NCBI GenBank assembly: GCA_005888735.1
Contig: VBBN01000036.1
Location: 55,053-119,052, forward strand
DNA length: 64,000 bases
DNA from: Candidatus Bathyarchaeota archaeon
Lineage (GTDB): Archaea > Thermoproteota > Bathyarchaeia > 40CM-2-53-6
Direction: 5' to 3'
The position numbers were made by a program, and so were the translations under genes. Of this stretch, positions 17,181-26,837 are shown piece after piece. The notes below the pieces were generated by a model. It saw only the letters and a program-made list of their open reading frames with translations. It had not been told where the DNA came from and did no database searches. Numbering within the stretch: the stretch's first letter is position 1; each line of letters starts with the position of its first letter.

Positions 17181-20100
17181 CAGCCATCCTCAAGTCGGAA
17201 ACTACACGCCCTGAAGACGCGTTTCAAGACTTCTTTCGCTCATTTCAAACCGACCCCGTGGGCTCCAAGTACAGGAAGCGGCTCGCCCAAGTAGCGGTCA
17301 GCAACGGACGCTCTCTCATTATCGACTTTGAAGATCTAATCGCCTTCGACCCAGCACTAGCCCGAAACGTCGTGGAACACCCGGACGATTTCGTCCAATA
17401 CGCACAGTCAGCTGCCACGTCTCAAATGAGAGTAGAAGACCCTGAATATGCTGAGCATGCAGGCCGAATCTTCGCCCGTTTCAGGCGTCTTCCAGAAAAA
17501 GTAGCTCTGCGCAAAGTTGGGGCTGAAAATCTCAAGAAGATGGCGCTCGTCGAGGGCATTGTGGTTCGGGCGAGCCAGGTTAGACCGACAATCGTTCGAG
17601 CCACGTTCCGGTGCCGAAAGTGCATGGAAATCATGCATGAGGAACAGTCTGGAGAACTCATGCGTGGACCGGGCTCGACGTGTCCGTTCTGCAAACAAAA
17701 GTCCGCGTTCGAGCTGCTGGAAGAACAGTCACAGTTCAAAAATACACAAGAAGCCCGCGTTCAAGAACGTCCCGAGGATCTCCCACCGGGCCAACTCCCT
17801 CGATACCTAGACGTTAGACTCGATGAAGACTTGGTGGATACGGCGCGTCCCGGCGACAGGGTAGGCCTCACATCAATAATCAGAGCCGAGAAGCAATTCA
17901 TTGGAGAGAAAGGACGCGCTCGAACTTTCAACCTGTATCTTGAAGCAAACTACGTAGAGGTCGTAGGAAAAGAGACAGAGATTGTCGAAATCACATCAGA
18001 AGACGAAAAGGCCATTCTAGAGGCTTCCAAAGACCCCTGGATACACAGAAAACTCATACAGAGCATCGCCCCCTCTATCTACGGTTATGAAGATGTCAAG
18101 GAAGCTATCCTGTACCTTCTCTGCTCTGGAGTAGCAAAACAGCTCCCCGACGGCGTCAACATCAGAGGAGATAGCCATACACTCATCATCGGGGACCCTG
18201 GCTGCCTGGTTGGAGATGAACGCGTCATACTCGGCGATGGCTCGGTAGTCAAGATTCAGGACCTAGGAGACGAACACTTGCAGGACATCGATGCACAAGT
18301 TCTCACGGGGGCCGAAACTGGGGCTCGGGATGCGGCAACACGCTTCCACCACTATCTCAGCCAACCTACAATCGAAATCGTGACGGAGAGTGGAAAGAGC
18401 ATTCGAGGCACCTTCAACCATCCGCTTCTTGCCGTTGATTCGTTCAATCGAACCCCTGTGTATGGTTGGAAACGACTGGACGAGTTCAAAGTTGGTGACA
18501 GAGTTGCGGTTGCAACGGAAATACCATGCACAATAAGACGACACGTCAAGACTGGATGGCGGCAGATACCATACCGAAGAGGGCCACGCTTCCACGGCAA
18601 ATTGCCTAAGACACTTACGCCTCAATTGGCAGCATTCCTTGGATACATTCTGGGAGACGGCTGGGTTCAACGTTACAGGGTCGGATTCACCGTCGCTGAA
18701 GGCGAGAAAGATATTTTGGAACCACTGTGCGAGATTGCCGAGAAGCTCTTTGGAATAGAACCGGCGATTCTGTCTGGACACAGAAAAGGCCGAAAGGTAA
18801 TCCTGTACGAGGCTTGTATTCACAGTCAGAATATTGCACACAATCTAGCCTTTCTCAGAGAAAAGCGGATCCCAGACCTGGTCCTCAAGTCCGGCAACAA
18901 GGCGGTCTCCTCGTTCCTCAGATGGCTGTTCGAGGCCGATGGAACCGTCTTCTCAGCTACCCGTGGTTGTGGGGTTATAGGATTGAAGGCAAAGAACATC
19001 GAGTTGCTAAGAGATGTCCAAGTCCTTCTCCTGCGATTCGCAATCCACTCGCGAATCATCGAGAATGCCCTCCTAATCAAGAGGGGCGAGAGCATACTAA
19101 AGTTCGCGACCAAGATAGGCTTCGCCTCACTCAAGAAACGGGGAAAGCTCGTTCAACTCGCTGAAAGAGCTCGTAGACTGAAACGCCTCAAACCGCAGCG
19201 CAGCGAGCGAGTATTCTCGATCAAACTTCGAGAGCCATCAGACGTCTTCGACATTGAGGTTCCGAGGACTCACCAGTTCATAGCAAATGGCATAGTCTCC
19301 CATAACACGGCCAAGAGTCAGCTGTTGCAGTACGTGTCCCGGATAGCACCACGCGGTCTTTACACCTCTGGTCGGGGCTCTTCGGCCGCGGGACTCACGG
19401 CCGCCGTCCTTCGAGAAAAAACGGGTGGAATGGTATTGGAAGCAGGCGCCTTGGTTCTCGCTGACAAAGGAATTGCATGCCTCCATCCAGATAGCCAAGT
19501 GATAGTCGAGGGGACCTCAACTCGCATTGGTGATCTTTTCGATGTCAAAATGGCGAAAACGGGTAGGACGAAGGCGGGACATCTCTTGGACGTGTCGCTG
19601 CTGGAACGCGGAACGATCACCCTCGACTTGGACAGCATGCGGGCACGTGAAGCAACAGCTACTCTTGTCACCCGTCGCGACTATGACGGTCCGTTGCAAT
19701 GTCTCCGTATGAAGTCGGGATTTGAGCTTCGTGTGACACCGGACCATCTGTTGCTCGACGGTCCGCGCTTCAGTTGGCGGGCGGCGGAGGAGATTCGCGT
19801 TGGCGACCGTCTTCTGACTGTCCAACGCCTGCCCGGGCATGACGATGAGGTTCGGATAATTGACATCTTGCCAGGCGATTGGATTGTTGAGCCGTCGCCG
19901 GAAGAACGAGCGGAACTCCGCAAACGAGCGCTCCAGCATTTTCGAAGCATCGCTGCCGCCAACCGACACTACGGTCTTCGGCGCGAAACCCTCTCACCGA
20001 GAAGTCGAGACGCCATTCGTCTGAACGCCTTTCGACGCTTACTCTCCGACTTTGGCCTGAACGAGTGGCGTGATCGCACGTTTGCCTACGGCCGCAGCAA

Positions 20101-21931
20101 GGAAACAGAGCGGCTCCGAGTCGCCCAGATCACGCCAGACCTAGCCTACATACTAGGTTTCATCTACGGCGACGGCTACGTCCGATCCAACTCGAAACAA
20201 TCGATCGTCAGAATCACACAAAGCGAACTGCACCGGCGACAAATTGACCGCCTCCAGCAAGCTTCCTCCGCGACTCTCAACGCCCCTTGGCATGATGGCC
20301 GAAAGCTAGGCTCAGGTCAGCATTCATTCCCAGTCCACGACCTGCGACACGACTCGAACCTATTGTTCGCCTTGTACGACTGGACGACTCGCGACGCCTT
20401 GCAAAACCTGCTTCGCCTTGGTCAGGAGGCCCTGGCCGGATTTCTCGCCGGATGTATGGATTCAGACGGCTGCATCTCCACAAAGCGCTATCGTAAAGGT
20501 GGTAGGGAATACTGCACGGTCGAAATAACTTTCTCGCTCTCAGATGATCTAGCCGAGAACCGAATGCTGCTTCTGGTGCTGCGACGATTCGATGTATACG
20601 CAAGAATTCGCCAGCAAAAAGGAGTAAAGATCGTTCAGACTACTGGCCGCCAAGACGTGGCGAGGCTCGTTCGTGTCCTAACTCCATACTCGATCAAGCA
20701 GCGAGAGATTCCCACTCGATCGACCGCCGTATCCTCGGATAACGAAGAGGTCCCGGAGCGCTTGCTTGCGGGTCTTTTGAAGAATATCCGGCCCGTTCCC
20801 AGCGAGCTTCTTCGAGTTGGAGACTGGAGCACGTTTTGGGCGTTTCAAAGGGGAACGAGGCGACCCTTCAAATCAGGAGTTCGCCGCTTACGAGATGCAC
20901 TCGACAAATGGTTGTCGCCAGAACAAGCGGTGTCCCTTGAGGCTTTCTGCGCCTCCGACTACGCCATGGACGAGGTTGTCTCCGTCAAGACGGAATTCTA
21001 CAAAGGACCTGTTTATGATCTACGCGTACCTGAGGGCTCCAGTTTTCTGGCGGACGGCATATGCGTCCACAATTGTATTGATGAGATAGACAAGATGCTT
21101 CCAATTGACAGAGTCGCGATTCATGAGGCCCTCGAGCAGCAAACAGTGAGCATTGCAAAAGGCGGGATTGTGGCTACTCTGAACGCCCGGGCTTCAGTTC
21201 TAGCTGCCGGAAATCCTAAACACGGCCGATACGACCCTTACATGAATGTCTACGAAAACATCAACCTTGACGTGACCATACTGTCCAGGTTCGATTTGAT
21301 TTTCCTGTTGAAAGATGAGCCTGATGAAGAGTACGATTCCCGGATGGCTACACATATTCTTGAGCTACACAAGACCAAGCTTAACCCTGAAGCAGCACCG
21401 TTCCCCCCCGACTTTTTGAGAAAGTACATCAGCTACTCGAAGAGGTTCAATCCAGTACTCTCACTTGAAGCCCTCAAAGAGCTCCAAGATTTCTATCTCA
21501 AGATGAGAATCAAGGGCGGAAAATCCGCTGCTGTCGCTATTACGCCCCGTCAGCTCGAAGCTCTGGTTCGTCTCGCTGAAGCCCGCGCCAGGGCTTTCTT
21601 ACGAGACCAGGTAATTGTCGAGGACGCGAAAAGCGCAATACGCATCATGAACGTGTCCCTCGAAGATGTCGGTATCGACGTCAAAACAGGCACCACTGAC
21701 ATTGACGTAATCATGACCGGTATCCCTCGCAGCTACCGTGACTCGATGCAGAAGGTTGTTGAGCTTGTAAGGGAACTCTCGAAGGAATCGGGCACTGCCG
21801 AAGAGACACTCGTGCTCTCAAAACTGGAGGAATCACAGATTTCAGAGCCTGAGGCAAGGCGTCTGATAGGTCAGTTGATTAAGGACGGTATTCTCTACGT
21901 TCCCAAAGCCGGACGCCTAAAACGAGTATAA
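17177..21931 (+). CDS. mcm: Replicative helicase MCM with two inteins
   Basis: 1584-residue precursor; removing both inteins leaves 684, the normal MCM length. N-terminal DNA-binding domain with a C4 zinc site (Cys146, 149, 169, 172), then the AAA+ core. Intein 1 splits Walker A: GDPG, then the insert, then TAKSQ. Intein 2 splits Walker B: DKGIA, then the insert, then CIDEIDKM. The SRFDLIFLL arginine-finger block and a C-terminal winged helix follow. Because both nucleotide-binding motifs are interrupted, the precursor is inactive until both splice out. Start TTG at 17177 overlaps the GINS stop. 3'-to-5' helicase of the replication fork. Confidence 0.95.
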   Translation: MTAILKSETTRPEDAFQDFFRSFQTDPVGSKYRKRLAQVAVSNGRSLIIDFEDLIAFDPALARNVVEHPDDFVQYAQSAATSQMRVEDPEYAEHAGRIFARFRRLPEKVALRKVGAENLKKMALVEGIVVRASQVRPTIVRATFRCRKCMEIMHEEQSGELMRGPGSTCPFCKQKSAFELLEEQSQFKNTQEARVQERPEDLPPGQLPRYLDVRLDEDLVDTARPGDRVGLTSIIRAEKQFIGEKGRARTFNLYLEANYVEVVGKETEIVEITSEDEKAILEASKDPWIHRKLIQSIAPSIYGYEDVKEAILYLLCSGVAKQLPDGVNIRGDSHTLIIGDPGCLVGDERVILGDGSVVKIQDLGDEHLQDIDAQVLTGAETGARDAATRFHHYLSQPTIEIVTESGKSIRGTFNHPLLAVDSFNRTPVYGWKRLDEFKVGDRVAVATEIPCTIRRHVKTGWRQIPYRRGPRFHGKLPKTLTPQLAAFLGYILGDGWVQRYRVGFTVAEGEKDILEPLCEIAEKLFGIEPAILSGHRKGRKVILYEACIHSQNIAHNLAFLREKRIPDLVLKSGNKAVSSFLRWLFEADGTVFSATRGCGVIGLKAKNIELLRDVQVLLLRFAIHSRIIENALLIKRGESILKFATKIGFASLKKRGKLVQLAERARRLKRLKPQRSERVFSIKLREPSDVFDIEVPRTHQFIANGIVSHNTAKSQLLQYVSRIAPRGLYTSGRGSSAAGLTAAVLREKTGGMVLEAGALVLADKGIACLHPDSQVIVEGTSTRIGDLFDVKMAKTGRTKAGHLLDVSLLERGTITLDLDSMRAREATATLVTRRDYDGPLQCLRMKSGFELRVTPDHLLLDGPRFSWRAAEEIRVGDRLLTVQRLPGHDDEVRIIDILPGDWIVEPSPEERAELRKRALQHFRSIAAANRHYGLRRETLSPRSRDAIRLNAFRRLLSDFGLNEWRDRTFAYGRSKETERLRVAQITPDLAYILGFIYGDGYVRSNSKQSIVRITQSELHRRQIDRLQQASSATLNAPWHDGRKLGSGQHSFPVHDLRHDSNLLFALYDWTTRDALQNLLRLGQEALAGFLAGCMDSDGCISTKRYRKGGREYCTVEITFSLSDDLAENRMLLLVLRRFDVYARIRQQKGVKIVQTTGRQDVARLVRVLTPYSIKQREIPTRSTAVSSDNEEVPERLLAGLLKNIRPVPSELLRVGDWSTFWAFQRGTRRPFKSGVRRLRDALDKWLSPEQAVSLEAFCASDYAMDEVVSVKTEFYKGPVYDLRVPEGSSFLADGICVHNCIDEIDKMLPIDRVAIHEALEQQTVSIAKGGIVATLNARASVLAAGNPKHGRYDPYMNVYENINLDVTILSRFDLIFLLKDEPDEEYDSRMATHILELHKTKLNPEAAPFPPDFLRKYISYSKRFNPVLSLEALKELQDFYLKMRIKGGKSAAVAITPRQLEALVRLAEARARAFLRDQVIVEDAKSAIRIMNVSLEDVGIDVKTGTTDIDVIMTGIPRSYRDSMQKVVELVRELSKESGTAEETLVLSKLEESQISEPEARRLIGQLIKDGILYVPKAGRLKRV
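18203..19306 (+). other. Intein 1 in MCM (Walker A site), with LAGLIDADG endonuclease
   Basis: Residues 343-710 (368). Splicing junctions: first residue Cys in CLVGDERVILGDG (block A), block B GTFNHPLL, last two residues HN preceded by FIANGIVS, and Thr as the +1 extein residue. Two LAGLIDADG-type motifs, LGYILGDGW and LFEADG, indicate a probably intact homing endonuclease. Insertion in the most conserved part of the ATP site makes the insertion point common and hard to lose. Confidence 0.93.
19478..21073 (+). other. Intein 2 in MCM (Walker B site), long, with LAGLIDADG endonuclease
   Basis: Residues 768-1299 (532). Starts Cys in CLHPDSQVIVEG, has block B VTPDHLLL, ends FLADGICVHN, and the next extein residue is Cys. 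Endonuclease motifs ILGFIYGDGY and LAGCMDSDG. It is about 160 residues longer than intein 1; the region between the first LAGLIDADG motif and block B is extended. Its base composition looks richer in C and G at third positions than the flanking MCM, which would fit later arrival, though I did not calculate it. Confidence 0.92.
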
Positions 21932-21953
21932 CCCTAACTGGTAATCAAGTCTG

Positions 21954-24206
21954 TTGAGGATACGTGACCTCGCTATTGACCCGCGCGTAATCCAACTCCT
22001 AGAAGAAGAGGGTCTCGACCAGCTCTATCCTCCACAAGAGGACGCTGTCAAAGCTGGAATCCTTGACGGAAAGAACCTTGTACTAGCAAGTCCGACTGCT
22101 AGCGGCAAGACACTTGTTGCCGAGCTCTGCATTCTGAAACATGTCCTCGAACGCAATGGAAAAGTCATCTACTTGGCGCCCCTAAGAGCGCTCGCCAGCG
22201 AAAAATATCGAGAGTTCCAGCGGTACTCTTCCATTAAGAAGCCCAACGGAGAACGACTGCACATAGGAATCTCCACAGGAGACTTTGATAGCATTGACCC
22301 ATGGCTCGGAAGGAATGACGTCATCCTATCCACCAACGAGAAAGCGGATTCCCTCCTTCGCCATAAGGCACCTTGGATGAGCGAGCTCTCACTCGTTGTT
22401 GCTGACGAAGTGCATCTCCTGACCGAACACGCGAGAGGCCCGACTCTCGAAGTCGTACTAACACGTCTCAACGAGATTAACCCGAAGATACAGGTTCTGG
22501 CACTCAGCGCTACGGTCAGCAACGCCCAAGAAGTTGGCGAATGGCTCCATGCGGGTTCGGTAACCACAGAATGGAGGCCAGTTCCGCTTCGCGAAGGAAT
22601 TTATCACGAAGGACAAGTTCAGTTTAGCGATGGGACAAGCCGTGTCATAGAAGGACTGACAAACTCACCAGTTCTCGACATTGCCTTGGACGTTGTCGGA
22701 GCAGGTGGACAGGCACTTGTTTTCACAGAAACCCGCAGGTCCGCCGTCGAAATGGGACGCAAGGCAGCGTTAGCCCTCAAAGGTCGTCTCTCCAAACCGG
22801 AAGAGAGATCCTTGGCCCTCCTTTCTGAAAGAGTTCTCTCGTCCGGAGAGAAGACCAGTCTTAGCGAGGCGCTCGCCGGCCAGGTTCTCACCGGGGCCGC
22901 CTTTCACCACGCAGGTCTGACAGGGGTCCATCGCGAGACCGTTGAAGACTCCTTCCGCAGTGGGAAGGTCAAGATACTTGCAGCCACACCCACTCTTGCC
23001 GCCGGTGTTAATCTTCCAGCAAGGACCGTGGTAATTAGCAGCTACGAACGGTACGAGGCTGGCTTTGGCCGTTACCCCATTACAGTGCTTGAGTACAAGC
23101 AGTTTTGCGGGAGAGCTGGGAGACCGAGGTACGACAAGTTCGGCGAGTCTCTTCTCATCGCTAGAAACGCCGACGAGGCCGAGTGGCTGATGGAGAATTA
23201 CATTATCGCAAAGCCAGAGAAGCTCTGGTCGAAGCTCGCGGTTGAAAAAGTCCTGCGCCCACACGTCCTCTCAACGGTCGCCGCCGGTTACGCTCGGACA
23301 GAGGAGGGGCTCTACGAGTTCTTCTCAAGAACTCTCTACGCTCACCAGTACGGGCCGAGACTGATCAAGGGCAAGATTGGTGACATTCTCCGATTTCTTT
23401 GCAATGAGGAGATGGTGTTGATGGAGGGAAAGGAGCTCGTGGCCACCAAGTTCGGAAAGCGAGTCTCCGAGCTCTACATCGACCCGGAATCTGCAGTCAC
23501 ATTGCGTGATGGGCTCTATAACCGGGCCAAGAGGCTAACTGACTTCAGCCTTCTCCATCTTATCGCGAAGACACCAGACCTCGCGCCCAGGCCTCGTCCC
23601 AGAGGGAAGGAAACCGAGAGTCTCGGTCTCCTAGCAGTTCAACATGGCGGGGAGTTTACCTTCGATGTTCCAGAGGAGTTCGAAGACCCAATGGCGTACG
23701 AAGAGTTCCTCTCAGAACTCAAAGCAGCTCAGGTGCTCGAGGATTGGATCGAAGAACATACCGAGGATGAGATTCTTGAAGCTCGCAAGGTTGAGCCTGG
23801 CGACCTGCTGAGGCTTGTCCAAGGGTCAGAATGGCTTGTCTTCGCTGCCCAGGAGTTAGCTAAACTGTTTGGGCACAAAGACCTGCTTCCACCTCTCGGT
23901 GTCCTGAGAGTCCGAGTCTCCAAGGGAGTCAAACCGGAGTTAGTCAAGCTAGTAGGGCTTGAAGGGGTGGGAAGGGTTCGTGCCCGGATGCTGTTCGCTT
24001 CGGGTCTCAAAACGATTGAAGACATCAAAGAACGCAGTCTTACCGAGCTGACAAGCATTTCCACGATCGGACCAGCCCTGGCCAAACGCATCAAGGAGAA
24101 GGCAGGAGGGCTGATCAAGGCCGACGAATGGGAGAGGGCGAAGAGCGCCAAGGCCTCCGAAGTTGAACAACAAGTCATGCTTACGGACTACGAGGATACC
24201 GAGTAG
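21954..24206 (+). CDS. hel308: Hel308-type ATP-dependent DNA helicase
   Basis: Superfamily 2 helicase of 750 residues that unwinds lagging strands at stalled forks. Motif I ASPTASGKT (45-53), DEVH box (about 151), SAT motif LALSATVSN, motif IV-VI region ending QFCGRAGRPRYD, the ratchet region, and a C-terminal helix-hairpin-helix (LEGVGRVRARML, then ISTIGPALAKRI). TTG start at 21954, 22 bases after mcm, so probably in the GINS-mcm operon. Between the RecA core and the HhH end there is a normal winged-helix and ratchet length. Confidence 0.92.
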   Translation: MRIRDLAIDPRVIQLLEEEGLDQLYPPQEDAVKAGILDGKNLVLASPTASGKTLVAELCILKHVLERNGKVIYLAPLRALASEKYREFQRYSSIKKPNGERLHIGISTGDFDSIDPWLGRNDVILSTNEKADSLLRHKAPWMSELSLVVADEVHLLTEHARGPTLEVVLTRLNEINPKIQVLALSATVSNAQEVGEWLHAGSVTTEWRPVPLREGIYHEGQVQFSDGTSRVIEGLTNSPVLDIALDVVGAGGQALVFTETRRSAVEMGRKAALALKGRLSKPEERSLALLSERVLSSGEKTSLSEALAGQVLTGAAFHHAGLTGVHRETVEDSFRSGKVKILAATPTLAAGVNLPARTVVISSYERYEAGFGRYPITVLEYKQFCGRAGRPRYDKFGESLLIARNADEAEWLMENYIIAKPEKLWSKLAVEKVLRPHVLSTVAAGYARTEEGLYEFFSRTLYAHQYGPRLIKGKIGDILRFLCNEEMVLMEGKELVATKFGKRVSELYIDPESAVTLRDGLYNRAKRLTDFSLLHLIAKTPDLAPRPRPRGKETESLGLLAVQHGGEFTFDVPEEFEDPMAYEEFLSELKAAQVLEDWIEEHTEDEILEARKVEPGDLLRLVQGSEWLVFAAQELAKLFGHKDLLPPLGVLRVRVSKGVKPELVKLVGLEGVGRVRARMLFASGLKTIEDIKERSLTELTSISTIGPALAKRIKEKAGGLIKADEWERAKSAKASEVEQQVMLTDYEDTE

Positions 24207-24251
24207 AACTACCGAAGAGTGTCCGGTTGACGAATCGTCTCAATCGTTTAC

Positions 24252-24261
24252 CCTTATAATC
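24252..24261 (+). promoter_or_regulatory. TATA box for inositol-phosphate synthase
   Basis: CCTTATAATC; start of transcription expected near 24281, about 37 bases before the GTG start. Confidence 0.4.
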
Positions 24262-24318
24262 ACGGACAGACGACGCTCTCGCTCACATTCGAGGTAGCTT
24301 GCGACGGGAAAGATACGC

Positions 24319-25389
24319 GTGGCCATCGCCGGCGTCGGAAATTGCGCCAGTGCCCTTGTTCAAGGAGTGGAGTATTATAGAAAAAACCCTCCCGAGAAAA
24401 CAGGAAACACAACAGGCCTCATGCATCCAACATTTGGGCCCTACAAAGTAGAGGACATCGACTTCGTCGCGGCCTTCGACGTTAACCGGAAGAAGCTTGG
24501 CAGGGACTTGAGCAAGGCCATATTCACCGGGCCCAACTGCGCTCCGAAGATCAGTGATGTGCCAGACATGGACGTCGATGTTCAGCCAGGTCCCATCTTG
24601 GACGGCGTCGCTCCACACATGCGCGTCCCATTCAATGTCTACAGCCGGTCCAGGGTCAAGCCGGTAAACGTGGCTGAGGAGCTCAAAGAGGCCAAGGCCG
24701 ACATGCTGGTCGACTACCTTCCCGTCGGCAGCGAAAAAGGGGCTAGGTACTATGCTCAACAAGCGTTGGACGCGGGCTGCGGCTTCATCAACTGTATCCC
24801 AGAGTTCATCGCCACAGACGCCGATTGGGCCAAGAGGTTCGAGGAAAAGAGACTCCCTATCGCTGGCGATGACATCAAGAGTCAGGTTGGCGCGACCATA
24901 GTCCATCGAGCGCTCGTCGACCTTTTTCTAAAAAGAGGAGTACGTGTTGAGGAGAGCTACCAGCTCAACCTAGGTGGAGATACGGACTTTCTCAACATGA
25001 CGGTTGAGGAGCGGCTTCACTCGAAGAGAATCAGCAAGACAACAGCGGTGGCCAGCTTGATTCCGTATCAAGTTCCAACGAGAATAGGGCCGTCGGACTA
25101 TGTCCCAGCTTTGAAGAACAAGAAGATCTGCTACATCTACCTCAAAGGCAAGAAATGGGGAAACATTCCCCTTCAAATTGACCTGAAACTTGCAGTCGAG
25201 GACTCCCCCAACAGTGCTGGCGTTGTGGCCGATGTCATTAGAGCGGTCAAGATTGCTCTAGACCGGAGAGTTGGCGGTGCTCTGAACAGCATTTCATCAT
25301 ACAGTTTCAAGTACCCGCCCGTCAAGATTCCTGATGGTCAGGCACGTGAGTGGGTCGAGGAGTTCATCAAAGGTACGCGAGAGCGCTAG
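24319..25389 (+). CDS. ino1: Myo-inositol-1-phosphate synthase
   Basis: Converts glucose 6-phosphate to inositol 1-phosphate with NAD, the first step to archaeal inositol phospholipids and compatible solutes. 356 residues, the short archaeal/bacterial form. The NAD-binding glycine loop GVGNCAS is at the very N-terminus; later landmarks include GFINCIPEFIA, GDDIKSQVGATI with the catalytic lysine, and LGGDTDFLN. GTG at 24319 is the only usable start, yet homologues usually have a few residues more (IRVA) before the loop, so the true start may use an unusual codon just upstream. Stops overlap the converging dhs gene by four bases. Confidence 0.92.
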   Translation: MAIAGVGNCASALVQGVEYYRKNPPEKTGNTTGLMHPTFGPYKVEDIDFVAAFDVNRKKLGRDLSKAIFTGPNCAPKISDVPDMDVDVQPGPILDGVAPHMRVPFNVYSRSRVKPVNVAEELKEAKADMLVDYLPVGSEKGARYYAQQALDAGCGFINCIPEFIATDADWAKRFEEKRLPIAGDDIKSQVGATIVHRALVDLFLKRGVRVEESYQLNLGGDTDFLNMTVEERLHSKRISKTTAVASLIPYQVPTRIGPSDYVPALKNKKICYIYLKGKKWGNIPLQIDLKLAVEDSPNSAGVVADVIRAVKIALDRRVGGALNSISSYSFKYPPVKIPDGQAREWVEEFIKGTRER

Positions 25390-26516
25390 ACTCGCTTTCC
25401 GGACCTTACTGACATGGGTTGCATAACCTCTCCCCAGTCCACCTTCAACCCTCTCCTAGACTTCCACTCCTCATAGTGCTCCATTACTCCGGTGAAGAGT
25501 AACGGTAAGCCGATGGTGGCGTCGACATGGACTGTGCACTGTTCTGCGTTCGGGTGGAGCTTTCCCCAGGATTGGCTTTCGGGGAGTTCGCAGCCTGACA
25601 ACCCTCCCCATTTCGCGTCATCCGTGGTTACCTGAATCGCGTAGCTGTGCGGTGAAACGGGTAGGCCCGCAATCTCGGCCATGGGAACCACTTGCTGGAT
25701 GTAGTTTTTCGGGGTCCCGCCGCCGATAAAGACCACGCCCGACTTTGCGTAGCGTCTCTTTAGGTTCATGATTTCCAAGTTGTCAACCATCGGGTCATAG
25801 ATCATCGGTGCTCTGCTTTGCTTCCTCCGTTCGTTTCTGTAGACGGTCAACGCCATTCCGATGCTGCTGTCAGCTAGGGCAGGGCAGAAGACTGGAAGTT
25901 TTTCCCTTGCTGCGGTCGCCAGGATGCCGTGTTCGTCTTTGACCCGTTCGCCCATCAATTGGAATAGTTCTCGGCTCGAATAGGAACGTGGTTCCAGGGA
26001 TTCGGCGAAATTCTCCACAAACTCATCTGTCTCAGTGAACTTGACATCGTCGGCATACGTATCGTAGACCCTATCGAGCCTCATCTCCCTCAACGTAGGA
26101 TCGGCTATGTGACGGTGAGCCATGTAGTGACGGCCGCCGAGGGATTCGTAGAGGTCGTGGCTAAGGTTCGCGCCGGTAGAAACGAGGACGTCGATGGCGT
26201 GAAACGCGATTAGGTCCCGTATGACCCGCCGCATTCCCCCAGCTATCATCGCTCCTGATAATCCAAAAAATATCAGAGGGCGTTCAGGATCGTTGAGCAT
26301 TTGAAGCCAGATCCGGTAGCAGCGGCCGAGCAATCGGCTCTGGAAGGAGGTTGAGTTGAAAGCGTCCAGCGCGTCGCTTACACTTCTGATCTTTGCAACA
26401 TCAAAGTGATTCACAGGATTCTTGAGAGCGTCGCCGCGCGGAGCGAAATGAATATTCGAAGAGTGAGATGGAGACGAGTTCTTTGGGCTCGGCTCGGAAT
26501 TCTTGTTTGTTTTCAT
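25386..26516 (-). CDS. dhs: Deoxyhypusine synthase
   Basis: Transfers the aminobutyl group of spermidine to a lysine of aIF5A, the first step of hypusine formation. 376 residues. The NAD-site motif STGANLSHDLYE (about 112-123) and the active-site SWGK with Lys319 are present, as is the VDATIGLPLLF end. The N-terminal 25 residues are a Ser/Asn/Pro-rich extension that homologues lack. ATG at 26516, with a TATA about 45 bases upstream. aIF5A itself is not in the window. Confidence 0.9.
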   Translation of the reverse strand: MKTNKNSEPSPKNSSPSHSSNIHFAPRGDALKNPVNHFDVAKIRSVSDALDAFNSTSFQSRLLGRCYRIWLQMLNDPERPLIFFGLSGAMIAGGMRRVIRDLIAFHAIDVLVSTGANLSHDLYESLGGRHYMAHRHIADPTLREMRLDRVYDTYADDVKFTETDEFVENFAESLEPRSYSSRELFQLMGERVKDEHGILATAAREKLPVFCPALADSSIGMALTVYRNERRKQSRAPMIYDPMVDNLEIMNLKRRYAKSGVVFIGGGTPKNYIQQVVPMAEIAGLPVSPHSYAIQVTTDDAKWGGLSGCELPESQSWGKLHPNAEQCTVHVDATIGLPLLFTGVMEHYEEWKSRRGLKVDWGEVMQPMSVRSGKRV

Positions 26517-26556
26517 CTTGTTACTCTAGCTTGACCCGTTTGAAGTTGACCGGTTC

Positions 26557-26567
26557 ATATTAAAATC
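26557..26567 (-). promoter_or_regulatory. TATA box for deoxyhypusine synthase
   Basis: Minus strand ATTTTAATATG, start expected near 26537, about 20 bases before the ATG. Confidence 0.45.
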
Positions 26568-26651
26568 TTGTACGGAACTCAGAAGGAGTGCGTAGAAAAA
26601 ATCCTTGCGGAAAAAAAGGCCCGCGGGAGTTTAGAAGAAGGACAAGTCACT

Positions 26652-26673
26652 CGTCCAGTCTGAAAGCTGGACG
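26652..26673 (-). terminator. Perfect seven-pair hairpin between zinc-finger gene and dhs
   Basis: CGTCCAG, eight-base loop, CTGGACG. It is in the spacer downstream of the minus-strand AN1-like gene and followed on that strand by a pyrimidine-rich stretch. It could end that transcript or be part of the dhs upstream region; archaeal terminators do not need a hairpin. Confidence 0.35.
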
Positions 26674-26837
26674 GTACATCGTCTCTACATGCTCTTCTTC
26701 GAAGATTTCTTAGATTTTTTCTTCATAGGCGAACTTCGCCGCCCCAAAGTCTCGTACGAGGTTGCTTAATATTCCTCCGGACTGAAAAATGTCAGGCAGT
26801 TTTTGGGGATGTTTCCAGAGTTTGCCGGGCTTGTTGT

